Of a stretch of DNA of 64,000 bases, positions 8,340 to 16,192 are shown one piece after another. The stretch is from NCBI GenBank assembly GCA_019243635.1, contig JAFAUB010000022.1, positions 33,091-97,090 of the forward strand, given 5' to 3'. The translations under genes were made by a program, and so were the position numbers. Under the pieces are notes generated by a model. It was not told where the DNA came from and did not search any database. It saw only the letters and a program-made list of their open reading frames with translations. Position 1 is the stretch's first letter. Every line of letters starts with the position of its first letter. Source of the DNA: Pseudonocardiales bacterium (GTDB taxonomy: Bacteria > Actinomycetota > Actinomycetes > Mycobacteriales > Pseudonocardiaceae).

Positions 8340-8750
8340 TCAGCTACCCTGGTCGCCCGAGTGCATAGCAGGGCTTCCAGCGTCGACGTTCTCCTCACGA
8401 GAAATACCGGTGTCCAGCCGCTCCGAACGGTGCGATGCCTCCGACATCCCGTGCCCCAGTTCTTCTCCTGACGTAGTAGGCGTCTCTCCGACGCCGTGTG
8501 GGCCCGAGGGTGCCATGTCGGTGTCGGACACACCTCCGCGCTCAGCTTCCGAGACCTCCCGCGGACCGGCTTGCGAGCCCGCGCCGCCCCGTTCGCTCAC
8601 CAACTGGTCATGATCTTTGCCAGTCGTCTGACGGTCCTCATATGGAGGCAGTTCGCGGTCGCCACCGGGCTCCTGCTCGCCCCCGGAGTGGACGTTCGGC
8701 TCCCGTGGATAGGGCGGCTGCGCAACTCCCTGGCCTTGCTCAGTCATCAT
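8340..8750 (-). CDS. Hydrophilic disordered hypothetical protein, about 135 aa
   Basis: Starts at one of two adjacent ATGs (8750 or 8747) behind GGAAGGAG. The protein is Gly/Glu/Ser/Pro-rich without any hydrophobic segment (for example GGDRELPPYEDRQTTGKDHD), so it is probably intrinsically disordered and cytoplasmic. Composition resembles desiccation or osmotic-stress hydrophilins, but no defining repeat is present. No domain recognised. Confidence 0.5.
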   Translation of the reverse strand: MMTEQGQGVAQPPYPREPNVHSGGEQEPGGDRELPPYEDRQTTGKDHDQLVSERGGAGSQAGPREVSEAERGGVSDTDMAPSGPHGVGETPTTSGEELGHGMSEASHRSERLDTGISREENVDAGSPAMHSGDQGS

Positions 8751-8921
8751 TGGCTCCTTCCATCGACACTGGTGGATGTCGAAGCCGCCGGTCGACTTCG
8801 CCCTGCCCACTACAGTGGCTCGATCTGGTGGGTAGCAGAGGGTTACCCGACCGGCGCCTGTGGCAAACCTCACCCTACCGGCAGCCGCTCGGCTGTGATA
8901 GCTGTGGATCAGCGCTTCACT

Positions 8922-9236
8922 CTACGAAGCAGATCGTTGGGTGAGCGCGGCCGCCGGGACCAGCTGGTCGTCCAAGGTCAGTCGAACGTCGCCGGCGCCG
9001 TCGCTGAGGGGGACCCACACCACGCCGTACCACTCGCCTCGTGAGCCCCGCACCCAGCGCTTCAACATGCCGGGAACGCGGCCGGTGAGAGCGAGACCGT
9101 CGGCGACGACCCGCCGACGGTGACCGGTCGGCAGCGGGAACACCACGTCGAGGTCTATCCACACCGCTCGGGCGCGCACCACGTGGCCACCGGTGATGCC
9201 CTCACCGCCATGGGCGCCGATCCACCCGAGCGTCAC
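8922..9236 (-). CDS. Hypothetical protein, 104 aa
   Basis: GTG 9236 follows AGGGAGC at a suitable distance and opens a compact beta-rich protein with GWIGAHGGEGITGGHVVRAR near the start and RGSRGEWYGVVWVPLSDGAG toward the end. No signal peptide or membrane segment. Good codon bias supports the frame; no family recognised. Lies downstream of the glucokinase gene on the same strand, 97 bp away, and may be cotranscribed. Confidence 0.5.
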   Translation of the reverse strand: MTLGWIGAHGGEGITGGHVVRARAVWIDLDVVFPLPTGHRRRVVADGLALTGRVPGMLKRWVRGSRGEWYGVVWVPLSDGAGDVRLTLDDQLVPAAALTQRSAS

Positions 9237-9332
9237 GCCCCTGCTCCCTAGGTCGACTCGTCGGGGCCGAGCGCGGGGGAGCGCGCCTACGTCACTCAGT
9301 ATGTTCCGCCGAACGCGGTGCGGCAAGCATGC

Positions 9333-10328
9333 CTACGACGTGCGCCGGGCCAGGTCGGCGGCGCCGACGAGGCCGGCCTCGGCGCCCAGTTCCGCGATCC
9401 GTAGCTCGGCCATCGGCCGGTACCTGCGGCCGGTCAAGGATGCGGCGAAGGCAGCCGACGCGGGAGCGCGCAGCACGTCGCCGGCCGCGGACACGCCGCC
9501 ACCGATGACGAACAGGGCAGGGTCCAGGATCGCGGCCAGCCCGCCCAGCCCCCGCCCCAGCCACACCCCGACCACCTCGAAGCACCGCAACGCCGCCACG
9601 TCGCCGGACTGAGCGGCCTGGGTGACCATCTCGCCGGTGATGTTCTCGGGCCGGCCGCCGGCGAGCCGCAACAGTTCCCCGGCCATGCCGGGCGAGATGC
9701 GAACCAGCTTGTGGGCCTCCCGCACGAGCGCCCGACCGCTGGCGTACTGCTCCCAGCAGCCCCGTAAACCACATCCGCAGCGCCGCCCGCCCGGGACGAC
9801 GGTAAGGTGGCCGATCTCTGCGGCCGCGCCGAACTGACCGCGCAGCAGCTGCCCGTTCACCACGATGCCGCCCCCGATGCCGGTTCCCACCGTGACGGCC
9901 ACCACGTGGTCAGCGCCGCGACCAGCGCCGAAGCGGACCTCCGCCCACGCCGCGGCGTTAGCGTCGTTCTCGACCACCACCGGCAGCCCCAGCCGGTGCT
10001 GAAGCGACGCCTGTAGCGGCTCGTCGCGCCAGGCCAGGTTCGGTGCGAACATCACCGTTGACCGCCGCGCGTCGATGAAGCCGGCCGCCCCGATACCGAC
10101 CGCCTCGACGTCGTACTTGCTGGTGAGCTCGCCGACTGCGGCGGCGACTGCGTTCTCGATCCGCGACACGTCCTCGGCGGGCGTGCCCCGGTGTGTGGTG
10201 GCGACGATCGTGCCGCGCTCGTCGACGACACCGGCCGCGACCTTCGTGCCACCGATGTCCACACCGATGGTCAGGGCTCCCCGCGTCACGGTTCCCACTG
10301 TCACGGTTCCCCCGGTCGACTCCAGCAT
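9333..10328 (-). CDS. ROK-family glucokinase
   Basis: Cytoplasmic ATP-dependent sugar kinase, about 331 residues. The phosphate-1 motif GVDIGGTKVAAGVVDERG is near residue 20, the sugar-binding ENDANAAAWAEVRFGAG with catalytic Asp near 120, the GTGIGGG loop near 145, and the zinc-binding ROK signature CGCGLRGCWEQYASG near 185. It has no N-terminal winged helix, so it is a kinase rather than a ROK repressor. ATG 10328 is preferred; an in-frame GTG at 10370 would add 14 residues. Follows the flavin monooxygenase gene by under 50 bp on the same strand. Confidence 0.87.
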   Translation of the reverse strand: MLESTGGTVTVGTVTRGALTIGVDIGGTKVAAGVVDERGTIVATTHRGTPAEDVSRIENAVAAAVGELTSKYDVEAVGIGAAGFIDARRSTVMFAPNLAWRDEPLQASLQHRLGLPVVVENDANAAAWAEVRFGAGRGADHVVAVTVGTGIGGGIVVNGQLLRGQFGAAAEIGHLTVVPGGRRCGCGLRGCWEQYASGRALVREAHKLVRISPGMAGELLRLAGGRPENITGEMVTQAAQSGDVAALRCFEVVGVWLGRGLGGLAAILDPALFVIGGGVSAAGDVLRAPASAAFAASLTGRRYRPMAELRIAELGAEAGLVGAADLARRTS

Positions 10329-10373
10329 GGAGTCCGCCGCACTGGTCCGGCCAGGCGCCGCGCGAACCACTGC

Positions 10374-11669
10374 CTATCGCGTAGCGCGCGTGGCGGGTCG
10401 GCGATGCGCGACCCGGGCACCGTCATGAGTCTCCGCCGGTCCCCCTTGCCCCGGTTCTTCTCGGCCCGGTTCTCCGCGGCCCGGTTCTCCGCGACGCAGT
10501 GCGAGGTACCGCCGCCGGGCGGTGTGGAACCCCCGCATCGCGGTGCGGACGGTGGGGATCTGGGTGGCGAGGTGCATCTGGTAGCGCCATGGTGGCTGGG
10601 CTCCTTGGCGCGCCGCCATGGAGTAGGCGAAGGCCACCGCGTCCTCCCGGCTGAGGTAGCGGTCAGCGCGCTCGAACCACGCCATGCTGGTGCGTGCTCC
10701 GGCCTGGATCGGCCGCAGCGCCGCGCGGCCTCGCCGGTCATAGTCCGCCAGCGCGGTGGCAGTCTCGTCGTGTTGGTAGAGGCTCTGGGCGAGCATGACC
10801 GCGTCGATCATCGCTAGCCTGGTGCCGGACCCGAGGGTGAAATGGGTGGTGTGGGCGGCGTCGCCGGCGAGTACCAGGTTGCCGTGGCACCAGGTGTTGT
10901 TGGTCACCTGGGTGAAGCGCAGCCACCGCGCTGGCTCGCCGCGGGACTGGCTGATCAGCGAGTGGCCATCGAGGGCATGGTCGAAGATCTTCTCCAGTAG
11001 CTGGACGCCGTCCTCGCTGCTGAGGGAGTCGAACCCGAGTGTCTCCCAGGTCTGCTGGGCGCATTCCACGATGCAGGTGCTGGTCCCGGCGGACGAGGGG
11101 TAGGCGTGGAACCAGATCCACCCGGCTGAGGTCTGCTCGAAGGCGAAGGTGAAGCTGTCGAAGACCTTGTCGGTGCCCAGCCACAGGTAGGGGTTCCCGC
11201 CGACGTCCACCCGGGAGCCGAAGTCCTCGCTGTGGCGGGTCCGCATCCGGCTGTTGGCGCCGTCGCAGATCACCACGAGGTCGGCGTCGGCCAGCGTGGA
11301 GAGGTCATCGACCTCGTGGCGGTACTGGATGTCGATCCCGAGCTCGGTGGCTCGCTGACCGAGGATGTCGAGCAGGGTCGCGCGGCCCACGCTGAAGCCG
11401 TACCCGGGCAGGTAAGCGGTCTGCTCGCTGCGCAGGATCACCTGTTGTTCCTGCCACAGCACAGATTCCGCGCGTATTGCCCGAGCGCTCTCCGGGTCGT
11501 TGCGGAACAAGATGTCGAGTAGGTCGTCCCAATACACCACGCCCCAGCCGTAGGTGGCTCCGGGGGGATCCCGTTCGATGACGGTGATGTCGTGGCCCGC
11601 GTCGCGCCGTTTCGCCGAGATGGCGAAGTACAGTCCGGCCGGTCCGCCGCCGATGCACACGATTCTCAT
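10374..11669 (-). CDS. VioD-like FAD-dependent aromatic monooxygenase
   Basis: 431-residue group A flavin monooxygenase. Visible: dinucleotide-binding VCIGGGPAGLYFAISAK at the N-terminus, GWGVVYWDDLL, the middle segment GGNPYLWLGTDKVFDSFTF, and the FAD-ribityl GDAAHTTHFTLGSG near residue 270. This order and spacing resemble VioD (hydroxylation of a tryptophan-derived indole in violacein synthesis) and the CoA-ester hydroxylases for anthraniloyl- and salicyloyl-CoA. The last 45 residues are an Arg/Gly/Glu/Pro tail with near repeats of RGEPG. It overlaps the ABC exporter gene by 4 bases, so both are cotranslated. Substrate unknown: the neighbouring Trp-rich peptide is a tempting one, but an aryl-CoA ester is a serious alternative. 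Confidence 0.82.
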   Translation of the reverse strand: MRIVCIGGGPAGLYFAISAKRRDAGHDITVIERDPPGATYGWGVVYWDDLLDILFRNDPESARAIRAESVLWQEQQVILRSEQTAYLPGYGFSVGRATLLDILGQRATELGIDIQYRHEVDDLSTLADADLVVICDGANSRMRTRHSEDFGSRVDVGGNPYLWLGTDKVFDSFTFAFEQTSAGWIWFHAYPSSAGTSTCIVECAQQTWETLGFDSLSSEDGVQLLEKIFDHALDGHSLISQSRGEPARWLRFTQVTNNTWCHGNLVLAGDAAHTTHFTLGSGTRLAMIDAVMLAQSLYQHDETATALADYDRRGRAALRPIQAGARTSMAWFERADRYLSREDAVAFAYSMAARQGAQPPWRYQMHLATQIPTVRTAMRGFHTARRRYLALRRGEPGRGEPGREEPGQGGPAETHDGARVAHRRPATRATR

Positions 11670-13525
11670 GTCACTGCTCCGTTCCCTACGGATGGGGTTG
11701 CTGTGCTGGCGCGTGTTGGGGGGTGGTGCAGATGGTAGAGGTGGGCGTACTGGTTGTTGTTGGTGAGGAGCTGGGTGTGGGTGCCGGTTTCGGTGATGCG
11801 GCCGTGGTCGAGGTAGATGATGTGGTCGGCGTCGGTGACGGTGAGCAGGTTGTGGGAGATGAGGATGGTGGTGCGTCCGGTGATCAGGCGGCGCAGCGGG
11901 GTGAGGATGCGGTCGCTGGTGTGGGCGTCGAGGCTGGTGGTGGGTTCGTCCAGGAGCAGGATGGGGGCATCGCGGATCATGGCGCGGGCGATGGCGATGC
12001 GTTGGCGTTGCCCCCCGGACAGCAGTCGGCCGCGTTGGCCGACCCGGGTGTCGTAGCCGTGGGGCAGGGCGGTGATGAACTCATGGGCCTCGGCGGCCTC
12101 GGCGGCGGCCACCAGCTCGGCGGTGCCAGCCTGGGGGCGGCCGGCGGTGATGTTCTCGGCGATGGTGCCATCGAGCAGCAGGGTCTCCTGGAGCACGATG
12201 GCGATGTTGGCGCGCAGCTGGGCGGGGTCCAGTTCGCGCAGGTCGACGCCATCCAGGGTGATGCGGCCGGTGGTGGGGTCATAGAAGCGCAGCAGCAGCT
12301 TGAGCAGGGTGGTCTTGCCGGCGCCGCTGGCGCCGACGATGGCGGTGGTCTGCCCGGGCTCGGCGGTGAGGCTGAGACCGCTGAGGACCTCGGTGGTGGT
12401 GTCGGGGTAGGTGAAGCCGACCCCCTCCAGGCGCAGCCGCCCGCGCGCCCGACCCAACGGGCGCGGGTGCGCGGGCGCGCTGACCCGGGGCTGCTCATCG
12501 AGCAGCTCCAGGATCCGTTCTGCGGCCGCGACGGCGCCGAACATCGAGGTGGACAGCGCGCCCAGGCCCTGCACCGGCTGGTAGAGCTGGGCCAGGAACA
12601 CCAGGAAGGCCAGCAGCCCACCCAGGGTGATACGCCCCGCGGTCAGCTCCCAGATCCCCACCCCCAGGATGGTCAGCACCCCCAGCACCTGGATCAGGTC
12701 GACCACCGGGGAGAACATCGCCCCCAGCCGGGTGGCGGCCAGCTCGGCGCGCACACTACCCAGGCTCTGCTCCGCGAACCGCTCCACCTCCGCGGCCTGG
12801 CGGCCGTAGGCCTGGATGAGGGCGACGTTACCCAGGCTCTCCTCCGCCACCACACTGATCGACCCCGCCCGACGACGGACCTCCCTGGAGGCGACCTTGA
12901 TCCGACGGGCGAACACCCGCGCCGCGGCGGCGAACACCGGCACCGCCACCAACGACGCCAACGCCAGCCGCCAGTCCAGCACGAACACCACACCGCCGAA
13001 CACCACGACCTTCACCACGTTGGCGACCAGCCCGACGATCCCGGAGAGCACCACCGTCTCGATCGCGGCCACATCCCCGGTCAACCGGGACAGGATGTCA
13101 CCCAGCCGACGACGGTCGAAAAAACCCACCGACAACGTATGCAGATGCTCGAACACCCTCGTGCGCAACCGGTGCAGGAAGTTCTCCCCCACCCACGCCC
13201 CCAGGTACTGCCCCGCGAAACCCAACCCCCCCACCACCAGAGTGATCCCCACGAACGCCCCCGCCACCGGCACGAACGCCGAGAAGTCCCGCGGCAGCAA
13301 CACCCGGTCTACCAACACCTTGAACAACAACACCGCCCCGGCATCCACCAGGGGGCTCACCACCACCAACACCAGACTCAGCCACAACCACCGCCACAAC
13401 GGCCGCGCATCAGGCGAGAACCGGCGAAACACCTCCCGCAGCCCCGCCGCCGGAGCCACTTCCACCAAACCCCCCACATCACCCCCCGGCCCCACACCCC
13501 CCGATGACCGCAGCACCCCCCACAC
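11666..13525 (-). CDS. MsbA/LmrA-type ABC exporter (fused membrane and ATPase domains)
   Basis: 619 residues. Six transmembrane helices (about residues 40-330) are followed by a nucleotide-binding domain with Walker A GASGAGKTTLLKLLL, signature LLSGGQRQRIAIARAM, Walker B ILLLDEPTTSLD and the H-loop LISHN. No C39 protease domain precedes the membrane domain, so it would not itself cleave a leader peptide. The GTG start at 13525 lacks a clear ribosome site, and a later start is possible. It lies between the Trp-rich peptide gene (behind a hairpin) and the VioD-like gene (4-base overlap), suggesting export of a product made by that cluster. The sense strand is G-rich at the 5' half and C-rich at the 3' half. 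Confidence 0.88.
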   Translation of the reverse strand: MWGVLRSSGGVGPGGDVGGLVEVAPAAGLREVFRRFSPDARPLWRWLWLSLVLVVVSPLVDAGAVLLFKVLVDRVLLPRDFSAFVPVAGAFVGITLVVGGLGFAGQYLGAWVGENFLHRLRTRVFEHLHTLSVGFFDRRRLGDILSRLTGDVAAIETVVLSGIVGLVANVVKVVVFGGVVFVLDWRLALASLVAVPVFAAAARVFARRIKVASREVRRRAGSISVVAEESLGNVALIQAYGRQAAEVERFAEQSLGSVRAELAATRLGAMFSPVVDLIQVLGVLTILGVGIWELTAGRITLGGLLAFLVFLAQLYQPVQGLGALSTSMFGAVAAAERILELLDEQPRVSAPAHPRPLGRARGRLRLEGVGFTYPDTTTEVLSGLSLTAEPGQTTAIVGASGAGKTTLLKLLLRFYDPTTGRITLDGVDLRELDPAQLRANIAIVLQETLLLDGTIAENITAGRPQAGTAELVAAAEAAEAHEFITALPHGYDTRVGQRGRLLSGGQRQRIAIARAMIRDAPILLLDEPTTSLDAHTSDRILTPLRRLITGRTTILISHNLLTVTDADHIIYLDHGRITETGTHTQLLTNNNQYAHLYHLHHPPTRASTATPSVGNGAVT

Positions 13526-13547
13526 AAGGCACCCACTCTCTTATCCA

Positions 13548-13583
13548 GTCAGCTGGCTCGTCAAGGCTAGCTGTCAGCTGGCT
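13548..13583. promoter_or_regulatory. Paired 11-bp direct repeats upstream of the exporter gene
   Basis: GTCAGCTGGCT occurs at 13548-13558 and again at 13573-13583, a 25-bp spacing. Each contains the palindrome CAGCTG. They lie between the hairpin that follows the peptide gene and the exporter start, where an activator or repressor site for the exporter would be expected. Confidence 0.35.
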
Positions 13584-13593
13584 GAAGCTTGAC

Positions 13594-13641
13594 GTGGGCG
13601 GTGGCCTCCACCCAGCGAACTGGGTGGAGGCCACCGCCCAC
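13594..13641 (-). terminator. 22-bp perfect hairpin just after the Trp-rich peptide gene
   Basis: The two arms 13594-13615 and 13620-13641 are perfectly complementary (22 bp) around a CGAA tetraloop and begin 18 bases after the peptide stop codon on the minus strand. No long U-run follows. A strong hairpin between a precursor gene and its export or tailoring genes is a common way to give excess precursor transcript in peptide clusters. Confidence 0.8.
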
Positions 13642-13658
13642 AACTATGGGGTGGCTAC

Positions 13659-13850
13659 TCAGCAGCCACCCCATCCACCCCATCCACTCGAGTATCCCCA
13701 GCCGCCCCAGTGGTGGCCGCCGCCCCAGCCACCCCAGTGGTGGCCGCCGCCCCAGCCACCCCAGCCGTGGCCGCCGCCCCAGCCACCCCAGCTGCTGTAG
13801 CCTTCCTTGTCGCGGTCGTAGCCGCTACGGAAGATTGTCGCGATCTTCAT
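13659..13850 (-). CDS. 63-residue Trp/Gly/His-repeat peptide, candidate RiPP precursor
   Basis: AGGGAGAGGA precedes ATG 13850. A charged head (MKIATIFRSGYDRDKEGYSS) leads into repeated WGGWGGGHH units; the peptide has ten Trp, seven of them as WGGW pairs or part-pairs, five His, and a single Cys as the last residue. No signal peptide or membrane helix is visible. Head-plus-repetitive-core design, small size, its own strong hairpin, and the downstream ABC exporter and VioD-like indole-type monooxygenase fit a ribosomal peptide precursor. A metal-binding Gly/His-rich protein is the main alternative. No known precursor family recognised. Confidence 0.7.
   Translation of the reverse strand: MKIATIFRSGYDRDKEGYSSWGGWGGGHGWGGWGGGHHWGGWGGGHHWGGWGYSSGWGGWGGC
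13700..13796 (-). repeat. 27-bp tandem repeat encoding WGGWGGGHH units
   Basis: About three and a half copies of a 27-bp unit lie inside the peptide gene; two consecutive copies are nearly identical at DNA level, including synonymous positions. This points to recent expansion by slippage or recombination and predicts copy-number variation between strains. Confidence 0.85.
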
Positions 13851-13954
13851 TTCCTCTCCCTCTTCCTTTGTCAGGAACTCCTCTTCTCACGAGGACGTTA
13901 GTCGCGGCCCCACCGTCAGCGGTAAGCAGCCGACCAGGAGACCGGTAAGGTGTG

Positions 13955-14110
13955 CGACTTCGGCTTGCGGTTATCCTACAGTGACGGTCAGCCCCGGCGG
14001 TGCCGGGTCGCTCCGCGCCGACGACCCCTTAGTCATGGGAACCCCCTGCCCTCCGATGGCTGGCGACCCGCCTGGCTTCGCCCGACAGGCCCTCGGACGA
14101 GAGTTCCCCG
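13955..14110 (-). promoter_or_regulatory. Structured, non-coding leader upstream of the Trp-rich peptide gene
   Basis: Minus-strand sequence contains nested stems: CCCGGC-ACC-GCCGGG (around 13993-14010), GGTCG with CGACC, and GGGTTCCC. It carries the pieces AGGGCAGGGGG, AAGGGGTCG and CCGTCACTGTAGGATAACCG in an order reminiscent of the c-di-AMP (ydaO) aptamer, but several invariant bases differ. I support an RNA structure with some confidence and the ligand only as a guess. It ends about 100 bases before the peptide start codon. Confidence 0.3.
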
Positions 14111-14271
14111 GCCGGCCGGTCTGTCGTCATATGCCGCTACTATCGTAACCTTTTTGTTATCTCTTCGTCGACTCCTCGACTAATGAGAGTCTCGGCGCCG
14201 CTGCGCTGATACATCATGAACGGAAATCACCCGGTTGGCCGCTGCCGCGTAGCGTCGTGAGCCGCCGGGCC

Positions 14272-14928
14272 TCATACCGCGCACCGGGTGTGGACGCGGC
14301 AGCGGTCGTCATCGCTAGTCTGCCGCCCCAGCCCGTGTTCGGTGAGCCTGTCCCGAAGCTGCCGCAAGGCCCGGGCCCGGGTGGGCCCGATCGCACCGGG
14401 CGGGATTCCGGCGGTGCGAGCGACCTCCGCGTAAGGTCGGGGATGGTCGGTGAACAGCACTCGCAGCAGGGTCCGCTGGCGGGGTGACAACTCCTCGACG
14501 AGGCTCCACAGCGTCCGCGCGTCGTCAGCCTCGATGGCCCGCTGCTCTGGGCCCATCGACGGGTCGGCGACGGTGTCGGCCACCGTTTCGATGAGGTCCG
14601 AGGTGGGCTTCGGGTGGCGCAGGATGCGCAGGCACTCATGGCGAGCGGTGGTGACCAGCCATCCACCCAACCGTTCCGGCCACAGCACGCGGCGGGCGTT
14701 CTCGGCCAGCCGCAGCCACGTCGTCTGCACCGCGTCGAACGCGTCGGCGTCCTGTAGCCGAAACGACCGCACCGTCGCCGACACGAGCTTGTCGTACCGG
14801 TGCACCACTTCGTCCCAGGCCACCGGGTCACCGTCGCTCGCGCGTGCCAGCAGCTCGGCGACGTTACCCGCCGCGCCGACGCGGGTGTGGGTTTTCTCCG
14901 GGTTCGCGATGGTGGCTGTCATTGGCAT
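14272..14928 (-). CDS. ECF-type sigma-70 family RNA polymerase sigma factor
   Basis: 218 residues with a region 2 (AWDEVVHRYDKLVSATVRSF, then FDAVQTTWLRLAENARRV) that binds core polymerase and the -10 element, and a region 4 helix-turn-helix (LSPRQRTLLRVLF ... YAEVARTAGIPPGAIGPTRA). No region 1.1 or 3, which makes it an extracytoplasmic-function sigma. CAGGGGGA precedes ATG 14928. No anti-sigma gene adjoins it. It lies upstream of the Trp-rich peptide gene on the same strand and could control it; that is inference. Confidence 0.85.
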   Translation of the reverse strand: MPMTATIANPEKTHTRVGAAGNVAELLARASDGDPVAWDEVVHRYDKLVSATVRSFRLQDADAFDAVQTTWLRLAENARRVLWPERLGGWLVTTARHECLRILRHPKPTSDLIETVADTVADPSMGPEQRAIEADDARTLWSLVEELSPRQRTLLRVLFTDHPRPYAEVARTAGIPPGAIGPTRARALRQLRDRLTEHGLGRQTSDDDRCRVHTRCAV

Positions 14929-15358
14929 TGCGGTCCCCCTGCCGGTTGCTTCATCCGGCTACGTCGAGCTGATCGGATGAGCGGAGAGCTCGGACACAGC
15001 GAGCCATGCCCGTTGAGGTGACTTTCCCGTTGTTCAACTGTCTCGATTTGCCGTAGGCCGGATTGGTCCATGGTGCCACCGTGATGATGGCGCTGGTGTT
15101 ACCGGCCTCGCTCCGGTGAATATCAGGGATCACCTTTGTCGTCGTTCGAGGTATGACCCCGCTTGCTGCATCTAAGGATGCCGGACCCTCGGGGGCGGGT
15201 CATCACCTTCATGGATCATCTTCCGCATACCCCAGGTCATGCTGTCCCCCTACATCAGATGAGGTAGTCCGGGAGGGTTTCTACATCTCAGTCTGGGTCG
15301 ACCTCGGCATGCCGAAACCCGCGCCTTGCTTCCTGAATGGCCCTGGTCGGGTGACGGT
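14929..15358. other. Intergenic stretch without a supported gene
   Basis: Contains the sigma-factor promoter region and downstream sequence of the HlyD-type gene. A minus-strand frame of 60 codons (14951-15133) has no ribosome site and weak codon bias, so I do not call it. Confidence 0.5.
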
Positions 15359-16129
15359 TCAATGTTTGTGGATGTAAACGGTGACGTTCATGCCGGGCGC
15401 GAGGTCGAGGCCTTGGTGGTTCTCGATCCCGATCTTGACCGGGATGACCTGGGTGATCTTCTGGAAGTTGCCCTGGCTGTTGTTCTGCGGAAACAGGGAG
15501 AACTGTGAGGCGGCTCCTTGGGTGATCTCACGGACGCGGCCGGTGAGCCGGGCATGCGGATAGGCGTCGACGTACATGTCGACCGCCTGACCGATGTGGA
15601 CCGATTTGAGGTCGGTTTCGTCGACGTTGGCGGTGACGTAGATCTTGGCCATGTTGTAGGCGACTGCGAGTTGGGTGCCGGCATTGACGAACGCACCCAG
15701 CAGACTGTCGTCCTCGGCCACGGTGCCGTCGGCCGGCGCGCGGATGCTCATGAGAGGTTGGGTGAACCCATTTTGAATCTTGATGCGGCCGACGACCTGG
15801 TCCTGGTGCAGCACGGCGCCCAGGGTGGCGCTCCAGTCCACGAGGGTGCCGCTGGCGGGTGCATTGATCTTGATCTTGTCACCGTCGACCAGGGCGTTGT
15901 CGGTGCTGACGTAGTTGCGGGCGTTGATGAGGTAGCTTGTGGCGAAGCCGCCGGCGGCGACCAGGGCCAGGATCAGAAGCACGATCAGAGCGATGCGGGT
16001 GGAGCGTTTGAGCTTCCGCCCTCCAGGTGTAGTGGGCGCGGTGCCGTCGCCCTGGTCAGCTGTTTCGGATGGCGCCGTCATGGGTTCCACGCTCACACCT
16101 CCCCGTCGATGTGGTGGAGCCTCAGTCAT
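15359..16129 (-). CDS. HlyD/EmrA-type membrane fusion protein
   Basis: 256 residues: a cytoplasmic head, one membrane anchor (STRIALIVLLILALVAAGGF), then a periplasmic-type barrel with TDNALVDGDKIKINAPASGT, the biotinyl-lipoyl-like half motif, and IRAPADGTVAEDDSLLGAFV. It lacks the long coiled-coil hairpin, as expected for a Gram-positive member. Works with DHA2-type pumps such as the gene at 16930. It is read away from the TetR gene and from the pump, and its promoter shares a motif with the pump promoter. Confidence 0.83.
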   Translation of the reverse strand: MTEAPPHRRGGVSVEPMTAPSETADQGDGTAPTTPGGRKLKRSTRIALIVLLILALVAAGGFATSYLINARNYVSTDNALVDGDKIKINAPASGTLVDWSATLGAVLHQDQVVGRIKIQNGFTQPLMSIRAPADGTVAEDDSLLGAFVNAGTQLAVAYNMAKIYVTANVDETDLKSVHIGQAVDMYVDAYPHARLTGRVREITQGAASQFSLFPQNNSQGNFQKITQVIPVKIGIENHQGLDLAPGMNVTVYIHKH

Positions 16130-16139
16130 AGACTACGCG

Positions 16140-16153
16140 CCGTACCCTAATCT
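16140..16153 (-). promoter_or_regulatory. Shared promoter motif AGATTAGGGTACGG upstream of the HlyD-type gene
   Basis: On the minus strand AGATTAGGGTACGG lies 11 bp before the fusion-protein start. A near copy, AGACTAGGGTACGC, lies upstream of the pump gene (16875-16888). Shared position in two promoters of one efflux system, next to a TetR gene, suggests an operator half or promoter element. Confidence 0.4.
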
Positions 16154-16192
16154 TGGGGAGCCTGGTCGCGCGAGCGGATTACCCGCCGAGAG

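Noticed and set aside
11723..13507. 594-codon plus-strand open frame across the ABC transporter gene
   Set aside because: Composition is Gly/Gln/His-rich without domain features; it is the antisense of a clear exporter with all ABC motifs.
13955..14110. Cobalamin riboswitch, because GAAGCCAGG appears
   Set aside because: Only the first nine bases of the B12 box match, and the upstream conserved blocks are missing.
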